The notes below the pieces were generated by a model. That model was given only the letters and a program-made list of their open reading frames with translations. It did not search any database and was not told the DNA's origin. The position numbers were made by a program, and so were the translations under genes. DNA of 64,000 bases from the NCBI GenBank assembly GCA_016785225.1, contig JAFBJZ010000874.1, positions 1,853,501-1,917,500 of the forward strand. Reading direction: 5' to 3'. The first letter of the stretch is position 1. Every line of letters starts with the position of its first letter. This document shows, piece by piece, positions 14,501 through 28,983 of the stretch. The stretch is from Psettodes erumei. Its lineage: Eukaryota > Chordata > Actinopteri > Pleuronectiformes > Psettodidae.

Positions 14501-17500
14501 AGATAAATACTGGTTGTTATTTTCACTACATGTATCGTCGGACTTCAGGTTAGATAGAAGAGGAGAAAAACAGATAAGATGTGTGTCAGTCCTCTCAGAA
14601 GGTTTAGCTAGCGTCGAAGATTCTTTCCTCCAGGGATCTGTTCTCCCTGTTTCTCTGCAAGCACATACACTGGGAATAATGGATGAATACTGCACACAAA
14701 AGCATTTCGTACACACAGGCAAAGGCACTGACCTGGCCCCTGCTGACGAGACCAGTGCTGCTGGCTTCAGCAGGTCCCAGGAGTCCTGGGTGTCCGGGCG
14801 GCTGCTCAGGGAGAGAGACGAGTTACTGCCCATCCGCCCGGTGCGCACCTTCAACCTGGCAAAAGATGGCACATGTTCGTTCTCCATCATGCACACGCCT
14901 GCATGAAACATTCAGCCCGCTCTACAGCGAAAAAACATGAGTCAGGATGGAATCAAATCGATCCAACTATATTAAATAAAATCTGTGCTCAATATAGTAT
15001 GATGTCATCTTACTTTATGCTTTGTGAAGAACTTATCTTGTATTGGCTTTATTGTAAATGTATTAATCTCAAACAATAATAGATTCTGTAAATCCCTTTG
15101 TCTCTTCAAACCGTGTCCTGAGGCCAACATTCACCAAATCTAATGTGGCTCCTTTTGCAGTTTGACCCATTTACTGCCTCTTATACAAGAAAGGGACGGA
15201 GCTTTGCTTCCAGAGCTGAGCTGCAGGTGATGTAATGTTTAGTGCGATGCTAATAATCCTCATGAATATTCAAGAGGTTAATCAGCTCTACCAGCCAGGA
15301 TTGTGATTTGTGATTGGTTGAGACAATGCAATGACAGTTGGTATGACTCAGGAAGACGGAGGAGGAGGAGGAGGAGGGGGAAGGCCCAGTTTCAAGACAA
15401 TGAGGCACAAGCGACAATGGCATTCTCCTGTCCATGTTTGCTGTATACTGACTGACTGTGCTGTACTGACCTTAAAGGATGAGAGATGTTTTCCTTAATG
15501 TAGTCTCATGCAAAAATATTAATATTATCATGTAATTAAATAAAAGATGTAAGTTGTAGCAGAAACATTTTCCATTTCTAACACCCAGGTCACTCACTCG
15601 AGTTCAGTCTTTCATTTTTTAAAATAAATATAATCTATCTATACATTAGAGACCTTTGGAAAATAAGTAATTACAGCATGCGGCCATACCTGGCAGAAGC
15701 TTCCTGCAAGTTACAGTTTTTATCTCCAACCATTATGACATTCTCCTCCAAAGACCCCTACACAGAGGCAGACAGGGAGAGATGAATAGATAATCAGACA
15801 AACAGAGAGAAGTGTATGCATCGTGCACCAGGCCAGTTAATGGCAGAACACCACATGTACACAAATATGACACGTTCCACATTTCTGATATACTGGGCGT
15901 GTGATTTATTATAGCTTTGCTGATTTAATGCTGCTGTGACAGCGGTTTAAAAGCCCTGGATCTACACAGTGCTCTTGTTGAAATTATTTGGATGGGACCA
16001 ATTTTTTGTTTTGTCAAAAACAACCTGACTGAAAATGTGGAGCAGACACAAACACCATGAACCCATAGATCAAATTTGTTGAAACTGGTTTCAGTAACGG
16101 CTCTCTGTTCACTCAGTACATTTTCACAGTAATGCACGAGGGGCTAATATAGCACTCAAAGTTGTTAGTTGTTGTTAATGAGAAAAGAATAGTGCAACCT
16201 TTGTTCAAATTTCCTGACACGATGATAGGGCTTTTATTCATACACGTCTTTCAAATTGGAACGACTGCCACGCAGAACTGAATCCAAATGTTTAAAGCAC
16301 TGCAAAGCAAAACTCCTTTTACTATCATCATCTGAAGATGTTGAACTGCAACTGTACTATCTGAGGTGTTAGTCCTGCTCCTGCTCTTGTCGTTTTAGTC
16401 CAGTTTTGTGGAGTGTGTTGCTCACCTTGAGGGCAGCAGCCTCAGCTTGTGCCTTTAGGATGTTACTCTTCAGATCCTCTGGGGTGCGCAGTGGAGTGAC
16501 AGCGGGACTGCTGCCTGTGCTGCTCAGACCACACTTCTCTGTGAGCTTCACCACGTCCTCCTGTTAGAGAGGGGACAGATGTCCAAGTTTGTCTGTACTG
16601 GTTTCCCTCAGCGCTTCACACATGTTACTGCATGAACACCCACCTGATTGTTCATGGCCATGTTGACGTTGACATTGTTTTTCGGAGTAGCGAGAAGCGG
16701 GCTGCTCTCCAACGCCAGCTGCTTGAGACGGGCTGCTGCTTCTGAAGATACACACAGATAAATTCATGCCACCTTTACTTTAATCTGTCAGCACATGTAC
16801 AATAAAACATCCAATATTTAACATTTTAATGTTTATGATATAAGTGATATTTAGTGTAGGTTTTCAGTAGCCTCACCAGTGAGGCTGAGCGGATCTTCTG
16901 CTGGGGCACTGGCAGCGGCATAGACACCGCTTAGCCCGGCCTCCTCTGTTGCCGTCAATGCGGGAACAGCAGGAGCCCTGAGGACATCATCATCAATGCA
17001 AGTCTCCATCAGGTCAGCAACTACGGGCACACTAGAGACGATAAAAAAAAGGAGAAGAGAAAGTTATATAAGAAGCAGCAGTCAAGATTACGGGTGATGA
17101 CAACATGTGCATGTAAAAATAAACACAGTGGAGGAGATAACTGAAGTGTTTAACAGTGGAACAGAAGAACTGAGGATTATACAGGTGTCCAACTTACCTG
17201 CGGCATCCATAAGATATGAACTGACCCTGCGAAGATGGCAAAACTGGCCCATAATGATACTTTATAAGAGGTTTCAGAACACAAATATTCCATAAACAGT
17301 CAACAAAATTAGAATAAAACCCCAAAAATAAAAGACCATTTCCATTTAGGCTACTGTATTTGGAAAAATATATCTGAAAACAAAAGAGTTGTTATGTAAA
17401 GTAACAAGTAAATGATAATCTAAAATAATAACTTGTAAATAAAGCAAATAATGTGGGTGCCATATACTGGGACTCAACAAAAATAAAGAATAACAAGAAA

Positions 17501-20500
17501 GTCCAATCACAGAGATACAGGAGCTGTGCATCTGAAGAAGAAAAACCTGAAAATAACTATCACTGCCCAAAAGCAAATTTCTCCTCAAGAGGTAAAGGAA
17601 CAGTTTTACAGAAGCATGATTCAGCCCATGGTAAAAAGTCTTCAAAGCAAGTAATAACTTTTGTGGGAGATAATGTGGTGTAATATCCTCAGAATCTGAA
17701 GCGTCCTGAAGGAAAACATTTGAAACATGGGTTTCAGTTGAGGCTCTTCCAGCCTCGTAATTACTTCATATTTCTATAGCCTGAGGAGCTGAGGCGCCGC
17801 ACATACAAATATGTGAGGCAAAGCAGCACGCTTTGCCAGAGGACTCGCGGACCAACTGTATGTGAACACTTCCACATGTTAAGTAATGCGTGAAGGAAGC
17901 AGAACAGACACTGAGGATGTATCAGGCCCTCATGATGGCAAAAACCCCAAACATAAGACAAGAAGGGAACAAAAAGCAGTGAGACACATACCCAGGACTC
18001 TTTCCCCAGTGCTGAGTGTTGTATTACACCAGCTACACTGCCCGCCTCCTCCTCTCATAACTGTTTGACACAAGGTCTGAATGTATTTATACAGCAATCT
18101 AAAAAAGAAAAACTTCGGAAAAGTTAAATGAAGGAGCTGTAAAACACTTCAGAGATTTAAAGCAGAAACTGTCAGTTTCAATCCTGATGGTAACCAGCTG
18201 CACCTTTGTTACTGTGCTCGTGGTCAATAACAAATTATCATCCCACTAGCTTGTGGCAAGCAATTTAAAATTTTTCTTCTCCAACACTTGAGCAGCAAGC
18301 GGGACCAAACGCACACATTAAGGATGCTATTTAAAGCTGCATACTGTTCTGTGTAATCACGTCTTTATTCTCTGAAAAAGATTTTAAACACATACGATGT
18401 ACAAACTTTGGTCAAAGATATGTTGTAAACATTTAATTAAGCACTAATGTTATGAAATCCTCTTCACTGGGTGGCACACCCCAACTGTGCCTGCACCTCT
18501 GCAGCTGTTTTCACAATACAGACCATTACAGTGGACTAAAACAGATAAACTACTTGCATTCAATTTTGATTCAGTTTTGAATGCTTAAATAGGATGATGC
18601 TTGTTTGATTTCTTCCCAGAAGTTCAGTATCCGTTTCATTTCTGAGCACAGAGACCAGGATCCGTTCAGGACTGGGAGACTGGAAGACGGCTAACTTCCC
18701 ACAAAAAAAGACAACAACAAAGTGCAAACATATAACAGGTTTGGAAATTTGTGGAATGCACCTTTGGTAGCGTGAAGGTCTTTTTTGTGCTATGCTAGGC
18801 TATCAAGCTTGCAGACCAATCTCTCTACAGATGAGAAAGATGTCCACTTTTTTTACCCAACCTTGAAAACAGAGCAGCAAATCCATGAAATGTGCAGAAC
18901 AAATTAAATATAAAAGGGTGAAAATGATTTTCTTTTATAAAAAAAATGGAAGTCAAACTTAATTCATATAGAAACAGCCTTTGAAGTATTACAAAAACAC
19001 AACATTATTTATGAGAGCGTAAGAATAAAGAGAGCCTTCTGGGGACTGAGGCCCCTTTCATACAAAGATCCAGCTCTAATTATGTTCTGAAGACCCCTCA
19101 TTTTGCCGCCTTAGCTTGTTTACACTGAACCAAACAAAATCTGTACATTGCCGCGCCAGTGTGAGTGTCGGCAGCACGCCGGCGCTCCACAACCACGGGC
19201 GTGATGTGTAACACAACAGCATCTGCGTCCTCTCCTGCTCTGCCGGCTCTCCCTTTCACACACACACAGCAGTCCAGCTCTGTGGTTACCGCCGGTGCCA
19301 GTGTAAAGGCAGAACAAGACCCCCACCTACCCCACCACCATTCTATGTTTGTACCTCTTATACAGGACGGCAAGGTGGAATAAAGGCACAACATTCCTGC
19401 CTTGAACAGGCTGTGCAAAAAGGGGCTTACGCGACCTATTGTTTCTTTGCAAAGTCAAGAGCGGAGTCGAATTCCTGGCCTCAAACTGATACCATCTCAC
19501 CTCAGCCAGCCAGTTTCACTCTGAGGTCAGGGCTGAAGGTCAGAGGAAGGAGAGAGAAGACAAGAGATAGAAAGGAAGTACTGAGGGTAGGAAAATGGAG
19601 AAAGGGCGAAGGAAAAAAGAAGGTGAAAGAAGGAAAGGGAGATTTACTGTAGAATTGTCAGTGGAACGAGGATCAAGGAAAAGTGGGAGGAGATTCAGAG
19701 ATGGACTGAGACATTGAGTCAAGTGTGACTGCAAGCTCAGAGAAGTGTCTGTATCTGTGACAGCTCATTCAAGACTGAACAGGTCACACTGAGTTTCTGC
19801 TGACGAATATTTTAGTTGATAAGGCAAAATGTGAATTCACACCACGTGTCCTTCCACGCGGATTAGTCACTACCACAAACACCAGAGGCTTATCATGGTC
19901 GAGTCACTGCTGAGCTAGTCCCATTCACTAGTGTGCTGTCCAATTCATGTCAGTATAGACGGTGAGACAGTTGTCAGCTGGTCGGTTCTGTCCAGCTCCT
20001 TTGATGAGACATGAGCAGGGAGGATGGAGGGAAGAGGAGACCTGAGGAGAACGGGGTGGAGGAAAAAGAGGAGGACAAGGGGAACAGGACAAAGAGGAGG
20101 GGGATTTAAGAAATGGAGAGTGAGTGAGCAGAGGTAAAACATAAGTGAGACTTGGGGGCTGGGGGGGGTGGCATTCAACAAAAGAAGCAAAGTGCAGGGG
20201 ATTATATGCAAATGATTGAGAGGGGGAGAAAGACAGGACAGAAACACAACGTGTTTAACAAAAGAATAAAACATACGGGGAAAGAAGGGAGGAGCAGGCA
20301 ACAGGAAGCTGATAACATTAGTATGAAAGACAAAGAGACTCCTTGCATGTTTGAGAAACAGGGTTCCTTAAGGCTCTACAACTATGTTAATGCTAAGGCC
20401 TCTATTTTACTTTGTCATATGACATCGTGGGCTCTGAACAGGGAAATGGTGCCGATGATGATGATTTTAAACATGAATAAATAAGGCGTGTGGGGGTGTG

Positions 20501-23500
20501 TAACTGCTACACTGTACGCTGGCGTGCATTTCAGGGCACGGCGACAAGTGTTGTGACATGAACACTTGAGTCAAGTGAAGTGGACTGGGTGTCTCTGGAG
20601 CATCGGTGACCTGGCTTTGCACCCCTAACGGCCGGGGTCTGATGGCTTATGTCAAATCTGTATTTATGCATTCAGTGCTGCGGGCCCCGAGCCAGAAGCT
20701 CTTATTCGTGATGACAGCTCTACTGGGAGCGTAAAAGGCTTGATGGTCTTCAGACTGGATGGCCAGCAGATGAACGTTTACTGACCTTTCATACTGTCCG
20801 TTTTGTCTCCGGGCAGCAACAGAGACAAGATTTGTTTTGAGGCAGTGAAGGAAGATTTATCTACTCTCACTGATAATGTTACAGAGAGGTGGAGGAACTT
20901 AGCGGAATGAGGGGGGAGGGTAAGTCAGAGGGCAACAGATAAAAGACATGGCGTGAAATTAAAGTTTAAACTGGGAGACAGACGCAACTGTAAGCCATAT
21001 TAACAGTAACAGGAAAATATGCAAAAACTATTTATATGATCGCATACTGTATTTATCTATTGACTTTTATGGGTTTAGAGATACCATTTCCTCTTGATGT
21101 CAAAATGCAATTCACTCTTACAAAACTCTTGGCACTGAGTTGGCCTGCCTTTATGGATTATTCACTCACTAACGTCAGTGGCTCTCTACCTTATATAAAT
21201 ACAATTTGGACCATGTTGTCTTAGTAAATTTGGATAATGACAGACATATGGGCTGGGAGAGAGGAGAGCAAGCGCTCGTGTTGTCAGGAGAGCAGCGGGG
21301 GGCTGCAAAATCAACAGTGAAATCAAACCAACTGCAAGGGAGAGAGGCGTGTGAGGCGGGAGGGAAGAGCACCGGGGATTAGTCTCATGTATTAGTGATG
21401 TAGCAGTCTCTCTTTCAGAGCATCCTCCTCGTGCCCACTGGGTCCTCTCTAAACTGTTTCCATGGGTTGATGGTATAATAATAAATGATAAAGTACACAA
21501 CAACTTGTGGAGCGAGTGTGGCAGCGTGAAGAAAGAAGTTTTCTTGACGGTGGCAAAGGCTTGACAGCATGGCCTCAAGAGCAATGGATCGCATTCAACG
21601 AGCAATGTGGGCCCGTGCATGCTTTGTCCTCTGTAGACGGTAGCATCAGTGGCAAACGCTACGTTGCTTGGCCACGCTCATTACTGACACTTAACTGGGA
21701 AGTGAAATAATTGCTTAATGCATGCCGTATAGCACGAAATGAACAAAGTGCATTTTAAAAAGGACAGTGTGGACCAAACGCAAGTTCCAGCAAAGCTTTA
21801 GAAACACTTTTCTCAAGGAGAAATCACTACTTGCAGTCTGCAGGATTTATGATTCACCCTTTGAGCAACAAAGTCTAAAAGAGGAGGATACAGCATAATT
21901 AATGTGGCCGCCCTGTTGATGCACTGGCTTTATCTAAGGCTGTGCCTGTGCACCCTGCTGTTATGGGTACTACATAAAAAAAACTAAAAAATGAATAACC
22001 CCTCCTCTGCAGAAATGACAGGCAATCCTCTTACTACAGCTGACCAGAAATTGACTTTACTAGAAACAGGATCAGCCTGAGCTGTAAATCTGAATGAGCT
22101 TTATTTTACTGCAGAGGCCTGAGTAGAAATAAAAAAATAAAGAAAATGTAATTTATGCTGGAAAAGCAGCATGTAAGTGATTTATGTTTTCTTACTGCCT
22201 CACCACTAAAAAAATGGACATTTTCCAATAAGGCCATAGCATCGCTGATACGTGAGCAATAAGCTCAGCCGCAATCAAACTTCCACTAATCCTCACCTAC
22301 TCTTACAGTATCTTGTACATTTTTTACAGTTAACTCTGTTTAAAGAGGAGCGGGTGGTTCACAGGATGCACAGCGAGACGTAAGACGACTGAAAGGAGAG
22401 ACGGCCTCCGCACACACACCCAGTTCTTGAACGGAGCAGACCCAAAGCTGAAATCACATCACATGACTGATTCGTGTCGCCAGGCGCAAGATCCCCGCCA
22501 AATCATCTTGTCATTGCGCCGATTGGGTTGGAGTTTCATGCTGATCAAGAGCGGACAAACAGAGAATCTGCGAGAAAGAGCCCCGTTTCCAAAGCCAAAA
22601 TCATCAAAAAAAAATCATAGCCCAACACTTCCACAGCGTTTGATTGGTTAAAGCCAGAGCAACGGCGTTTCAGATTCAGTGCTTGATAGTACCTACCTGA
22701 CCTGCCGCCAGACAAGACTGATTAGTCCTCAGTACATGTTAATACTGGAACACACAGCAAGACATTGCAGGTTTATAGCTGAGGAGGATGCACACATCTG
22801 TATACATAGATACTTTTTCCATTTACACACATTTAACCACACATTTTCATGTGTAGACAGAAAAAAAGCCATATAGTACATTTCTACACACCACAACTCT
22901 GACTGAGGGTAATGAGGTACGAGAGGCACAGATATAATCTGGTATCAGGGCTGGCACCAAGAAGTAGCCCGCTGGGACGGCTTTTGTATATGAAATCAAA
23001 AGGAGAAATCTGTACAGAGTCTGTCTGCCTCTGTTCCACTACCAGTCTGTGGGCTACTTGTTTAACTGCAGTCCATCTCTCTCCAGTTCAGACCTGCCAT
23101 CTGATGCCCCTCTCGTGACATTAGACCATGAAAAACACACCCTACTGCAGCTATTCACCCACTTCTTTCAGCACCCAACAGGGATCAGTTGGCTTATGCT
23201 AAAATTGAATAACTGATCCTGTCTCCCTCATTGGTCTTGTAAGCCTCCACTGGCATATTTGAAATGAACAGTAGTAGTTCAATGTGGAAAACTGATTCTT
23301 TTATTTTCTGTTTCTTTCTTTCTTTCTGTTTCTTTCATTTAACTGTTCTTCCTTACTCTTCTTCCCCTATCTTCCTCAGGGTTACAACAGACCATAATGT
23401 ATTGCAACAAATAAACACAAACTGAAACTTTCAGAAGAACTGACTCGGAACCAGGTTGAACACTGTAAATTAGAGAGGAACCAACCTCCTTTTTTCACCC

Positions 23501-26341
23501 CCTGGACTTCTGGGAAGTGCCTCGATTTCCATTGGTCCACAGGCCACAGCAGCTGCTGGGGCAACCACAGGCATGGCTGACCAGGTACCTCTCATGGAGG
23601 AAACCTGGAGGAGGAAGAGAAAGAAACCATTAGGGAGCATACACAGTAGAGGTACAGAGGAGGGCATAAACAAAGACGTTCTGAGAAGAGAAAAGCTAGA
23701 AAGGCATCTTCCTATCAATAAGCATCACTTGAATCATAGGAGTTCCATCAAGGCACTGTCTGTCTGAGTTCAAAACTGACTGACTGCCTGAGTCTGTTGT
23801 GATGCTCTATATTGTTTCCTGATATGACGGAGGAGGGATTGAATAACACAGCAGTTTTGCTGCTCACCTTGTCTTTGCTGGAGCTGACGCCGTTTCCTGA
23901 GGAAAGGACTCTGAGCAAACAAAGACATTCATGTTTTATTATTATAAAAAAAAAAAACAAAACACCATGTATGAATTGATACTGTAAATAACTGGACTGG
24001 GGTTTCTGTGTTATCTTCTTCCTATCTCAGTGAATTGTGAATCGCACTTTGGGGAAATGCAGATTACAATTTGGATCAATTTAAGGTCACACTTTTTCCA
24101 AATTCCTCTTTTTTTATTTCCTCTGCCAGGGGATCTGGAAGCTAATTAGCAAATCCCCATCCTTGTTCAAGGCTGCTGCATCCTTCTGCCAGAGCAAATG
24201 TTTTGTTGCTTTAAAAGTAGCAGCATTGCCCAGGATGTAGGTCTGCCAAATTAGGTGTGATGAAAAGTCACAGGAATGTTTATCACCACAAAGCTTTGAG
24301 TCAGCTGGTCCCATGACAGCTTAAATCTACAGCTGACATCATGTATCGCTTCAACAGAAGGCTACCTTTGTGACATGATTACAGCCAAGCCTTATGAACG
24401 AATACAGAGAGAGAGGAGGCAGAGAGTGTGTGAGTCACAACACTGTGGGCAACACTACTGGAAAACTGCAGACACATTTACATGATAAATAACCAAGACT
24501 CCCCATTGTTCCCCAGAGTCTGTGCTACCACAGGTGACGAATAGAATGAGACACAACTACTACACAAATCAACCAGTGTGGATGTGGTCAGCTTTAAATA
24601 ACAGTTTAAGTCAATGTAAATCACAGTGTACTCACTCCTGCGGATTGAATGGTCCTGTAAAAACACAAAGAACAGACAGTGTGTACAGACATGCACCGAA
24701 AGGAGGAATGCATGGATGTGTACACGTTTATATCACATAAGACATGAAGAAGCAATGTGTCATAGTGTGTACTGTTTATAGGCCACATATATATGTACTT
24801 GCATGTGTGCATGTTTTCCTATGTGATGGTTCTGTTAACGATCATGCACACAGTCAGGAAATCCCCATGTGCTCACCTCTGTTCTGCATGGTTCTTCTTG
24901 AGTATCGTCGACTGGGCCTTCTCTCAAAGGACGCCGAGCGCCTTGCTTTATTGGCCTTGGTCGTCTGATACTCTGTCTTTCCGCTGGTAACGCAGGCAGA
25001 CGCACACAAAGGCGAAACATTAATTCACACTTGCAAAGACTTGTTCTCATGCTGCTAAGCAATCTTAACCCCGAAAACCCCACCCAAAATCATCAAATAT
25101 AGAAGACAACTTTTCTTTCATTATTTTTTCGATAAAAATATATCAATCAAGAGGTGCAGAGATGACCCCTGCTGAACTCCGGACTCATCCAGGCGATAAC
25201 CTTCTATTAACAACAAACCCTGTAACCTCCGTGTTAAACCAACATGACTGCCACTGCTTATCCAACTGGGTAATTTTTAAACACACAGAGAGGAACTTGG
25301 TGGCTACTGCAGTATGTTGACACTGAGTGCCTGGCATGACCCACTGCGAGTATCAGTGTGTACACATGTGGGGTTTTCTGTATGTACAGAGGAGTGATAC
25401 TGTACATCACACTGGGATTATCTCTGTTGATACGTTCAGCGCACGGTGCAGAAACAAACACGGCTCTTTAAATCTGTGGCACCCAACTCCACAGCGTTTT
25501 CCCATCTTCTTCTAAATAGGCAACTTGGAGACTTGGAAAAGCAGCTGGCCCCAAGTGATGATTTAGTGATTTAGGTCTGCCACATTAACAGGGTTAATAA
25601 TTTATTTTGTTTTACATTTGTAGTTAATCCTAATACTTTGACATTGTTTTGATTTGTTTCTTTGTGTAAAAAAAAAAACATAATTTCATGACTTTATGTT
25701 GTTCAACATCAACAGTAGTTTGTGCAGCAGTGGACATGGATGTGGAATAATGTGATAATAGGTTAAATTTAGGGACATAAAACTCACTCCCAACAACAAA
25801 ACAATGTTATCAATGCTGCTTTGTTGCTTCACTTTGGGATTTTAGAACTGCCAGAGAACTTTAAGGCCTGTGTATTTAATACACAAGTGTGTTGCAACCC
25901 TTGTGTACCAACCCTCAGCCTGGCCATCCACCAGTTACCTGTATCTGAAGCGTGATCCCATGCGTATGAATCCAGAGCGAGCAGAGTTCTTCTGCACTGG
26001 CCCTCTCAGCCTAAAGAAGGCATGGTGCTCCACAGCACACTTCCAGAGGTGCTTGCAGGCCTTGGGATGGTCCATCCTGAAGACAAAGGTGTGTTCCTGC
26101 TCTTTACCCTGAGAAGGATTGGCATGCTGTTAGATTTGGCTGAGGTCTCAGCAGAGTAACGCAAAGGCATCTCATGTGAGCGTGGCCAGTTGGAACAGAT
26201 CCTGCACCCACACACAGAGCTGTGTGAACAACCTTATTTTACATAAATGCTCTTTATTTCTGTTAAGTAAAAATCTGTCATAATGTTAAGAAATCCACAC
26301 AACCAGCCCTCACTCTTTGGGTTTCATCCAAAATGCTCCGG

Positions 26342-26388
<47 letters not shown>

Positions 26389-26502
26389 ACAAGCGTCTCG
26401 TTAGAGAATTTAAAAACCCAAGTATAATATGCACTGGAAATTCCTGTGAAGACCAGCATACAGTATATAGCTGTTTAGGACAGAGTTAGGAGGTGAGAAC
26501 TC

Positions 26503-26556
<54 letters not shown>

Positions 26557-28941
26557 AGAACGGTGCATACCAGAAATACCAGAGGGGGCAGGCTTCTTTA
26601 TTAACCTCACTAACAGACCTCCAGGGATGGACATAAACAGACTCTCCTTCTCTCTCATATACACTGGCCTCTGGGGACTACAATGCAAAAATCTCGTTTC
26701 ATTTTGATTTTGGATCCAACCTCTTTCAAAGCTCGGGCATTACTTCAAACAAAAAATTTCTTTTATTACACATAAAGCAAGCTCCGAGTGTTTGTACATT
26801 TCCTTGTAAGTGACTACAAAAGGGACAATATATATATATATATTTTAAAATGTTTATATATTTGGTGAAAATGTTCTTGTATCTTGAAGTGCAAAGGTTT
26901 TTTGGTTTGTCTTTTTTTTGTCTTTTTTTATGCTTAGAAATGTTTTGCAAAATATTCCCAAACAAGTTGACTATAAGGTTAATACTTTTGCCATGAAACT
27001 GTGTCACTCCTCTGCAAAGTGAGCGTTTGCTCTTCCAGACTCATTCCCATGCCCACGCTTGCATAAGAAAAATAAATAAAAGTGCTTATGTTTCAATCCA
27101 CAACTAACTGTAAAGAAGTGGAAACAGACTTAAGTGGAATGATATTTTTTGTGGCTCTTTGTGCAACAGGAATAACGTGCCGCTAGTTGATTCATTAGAA
27201 ATATTAGGTACCGTGCTTCGACAGCACTGTTCTGATTTTTAAATACTCCATTGTGTGGCAGTGTGCATGCTCATTCTCACCTGTTCATCATCCTCCACTA
27301 CCACAAGCGTCAGTTTGCTCTTCTTGAAATCGAGACGAGTGATCTTGGGCCTTGAACACACAAAAACAAAGTAATGCTTAAACCTTGAGATGAACCTGTA
27401 AAGCACTGGGGGAAATATTTTAGTGAATCAGGTCAAATATACCAGAAGAAAAGCCCAATCTTGGTTTGTCCTTCAAACACCAGAACTCCAGTGGGCGTCA
27501 AACCCAGGCTGTACTCATTACCATCTCTCGCCTGCAGGGAAGATATGGAAAGAAAGGGGAGAAAAGGAAAAGACGAGACGCCAGATACAAGAAAGTATTA
27601 TAACCCTATCAGATGTTCATGTTCTTATGCACATTCCTTCCATTTCCTGTCTTTCATGAAGGACAATACCTGGTTTAAATCCGAGCTCTGCTGCTGATGT
27701 GCAACTCCATGCATGCGAAACAAGTAGACTGAGGCTGCACAGCAAATGCTAGTGAGGAAGAGTGTCAGTTACCTTGACCATATGCATGTCCACCCCATAC
27801 ATCTCCAGCCACTTGGCTTTGTTCAGGTAGTTGATCTCAGCTTGGGCCGGTGTCTGACCTCTGAGGGAGAGCAGGGAAAAACAGAGGGTAGACAAAAACA
27901 GAAAGGAAAGGAAAAGTACGACTCGGCGCCGAGCATAGAGGATGACAAAAAGACAAAAGATTGAGGGAGGCATATTGAAGCAGTGTTCCCGGCCCACACA
28001 ACACAGAGACTACAGAAAGGAGCAGAGCCTCTTTCCTCCTCTTTAACGTGAAGTTTATCTGAATGCCCACGCACAGTAGCTGAGCACTAGCGACATGCTT
28101 ACCTGCACTCCTTCCATGTGTTGTATATGGCGAGTTCCACATCCTCCGTCTGGTTGGGGATGAAGCGGAACTCTGACACCAGGTCCAGACTGTGTTCTAA
28201 TGGGTCACAGTCTCCTAGCTCAGCTGGAAGCACACAGACAAACGTACTTCTCAGTTCAAGCACTGAGCACTGCGCTGTTCACTGAGACCCTGACGTTCAA
28301 CCTCTGGGAGAGGACCACAGGAAGAGTGGCTAACACTGCGGTGGTAGGTTATAGGAATGCTACTGGAGAAAACAACAGAAAGAAACCCCTTCTTCCATGT
28401 CAGAGCACACACAGCGTTGTGACATCAGGTCAGGGCCCGATCGCTCTCGGGACAAGAGGTCACAGATTTTATCAGGTGAAAAATAAGACAAAAAGGAGGG
28501 CAAGTCAGGAAAAAAACAGAAATCCTCACCAGATTATAGCAAGAATTGCGGGTCGAAAACAAACAAAGTGAAAAAACCCTTATCTCAGGTGCTGTAGTGT
28601 TGAGAAACAGGACAGCATCAGAGAAGTCTTGGGTCTGTTAATATTTTGCAATGTTTGGGGAGATAAAGAGAACACAGTCTTGTTGGGAGCTCTTTGCTGT
28701 TTAGCAAGCGCAGTGGTGAGCAAAACCTCAGAACAGAACCAAGAGAACAGAGATAAGTTCACCTTGTCCCTGTCCCAGGAACTGTCAGTGGACCAACAAT
28801 ATCATTCTGGGAAAAAAAAAATAGGAAAACGAAGGGAGAAACCTCAGCTGAGGGAAAGAAAGAAGACAGAAAGGGTCCTGGATTAGGGGGCCTCTGAAGA
28901 GGATGGAGCACTAATGAGCTGGCATTTACCCCACAGTGACC

Positions 28942-28983
<42 letters not shown>

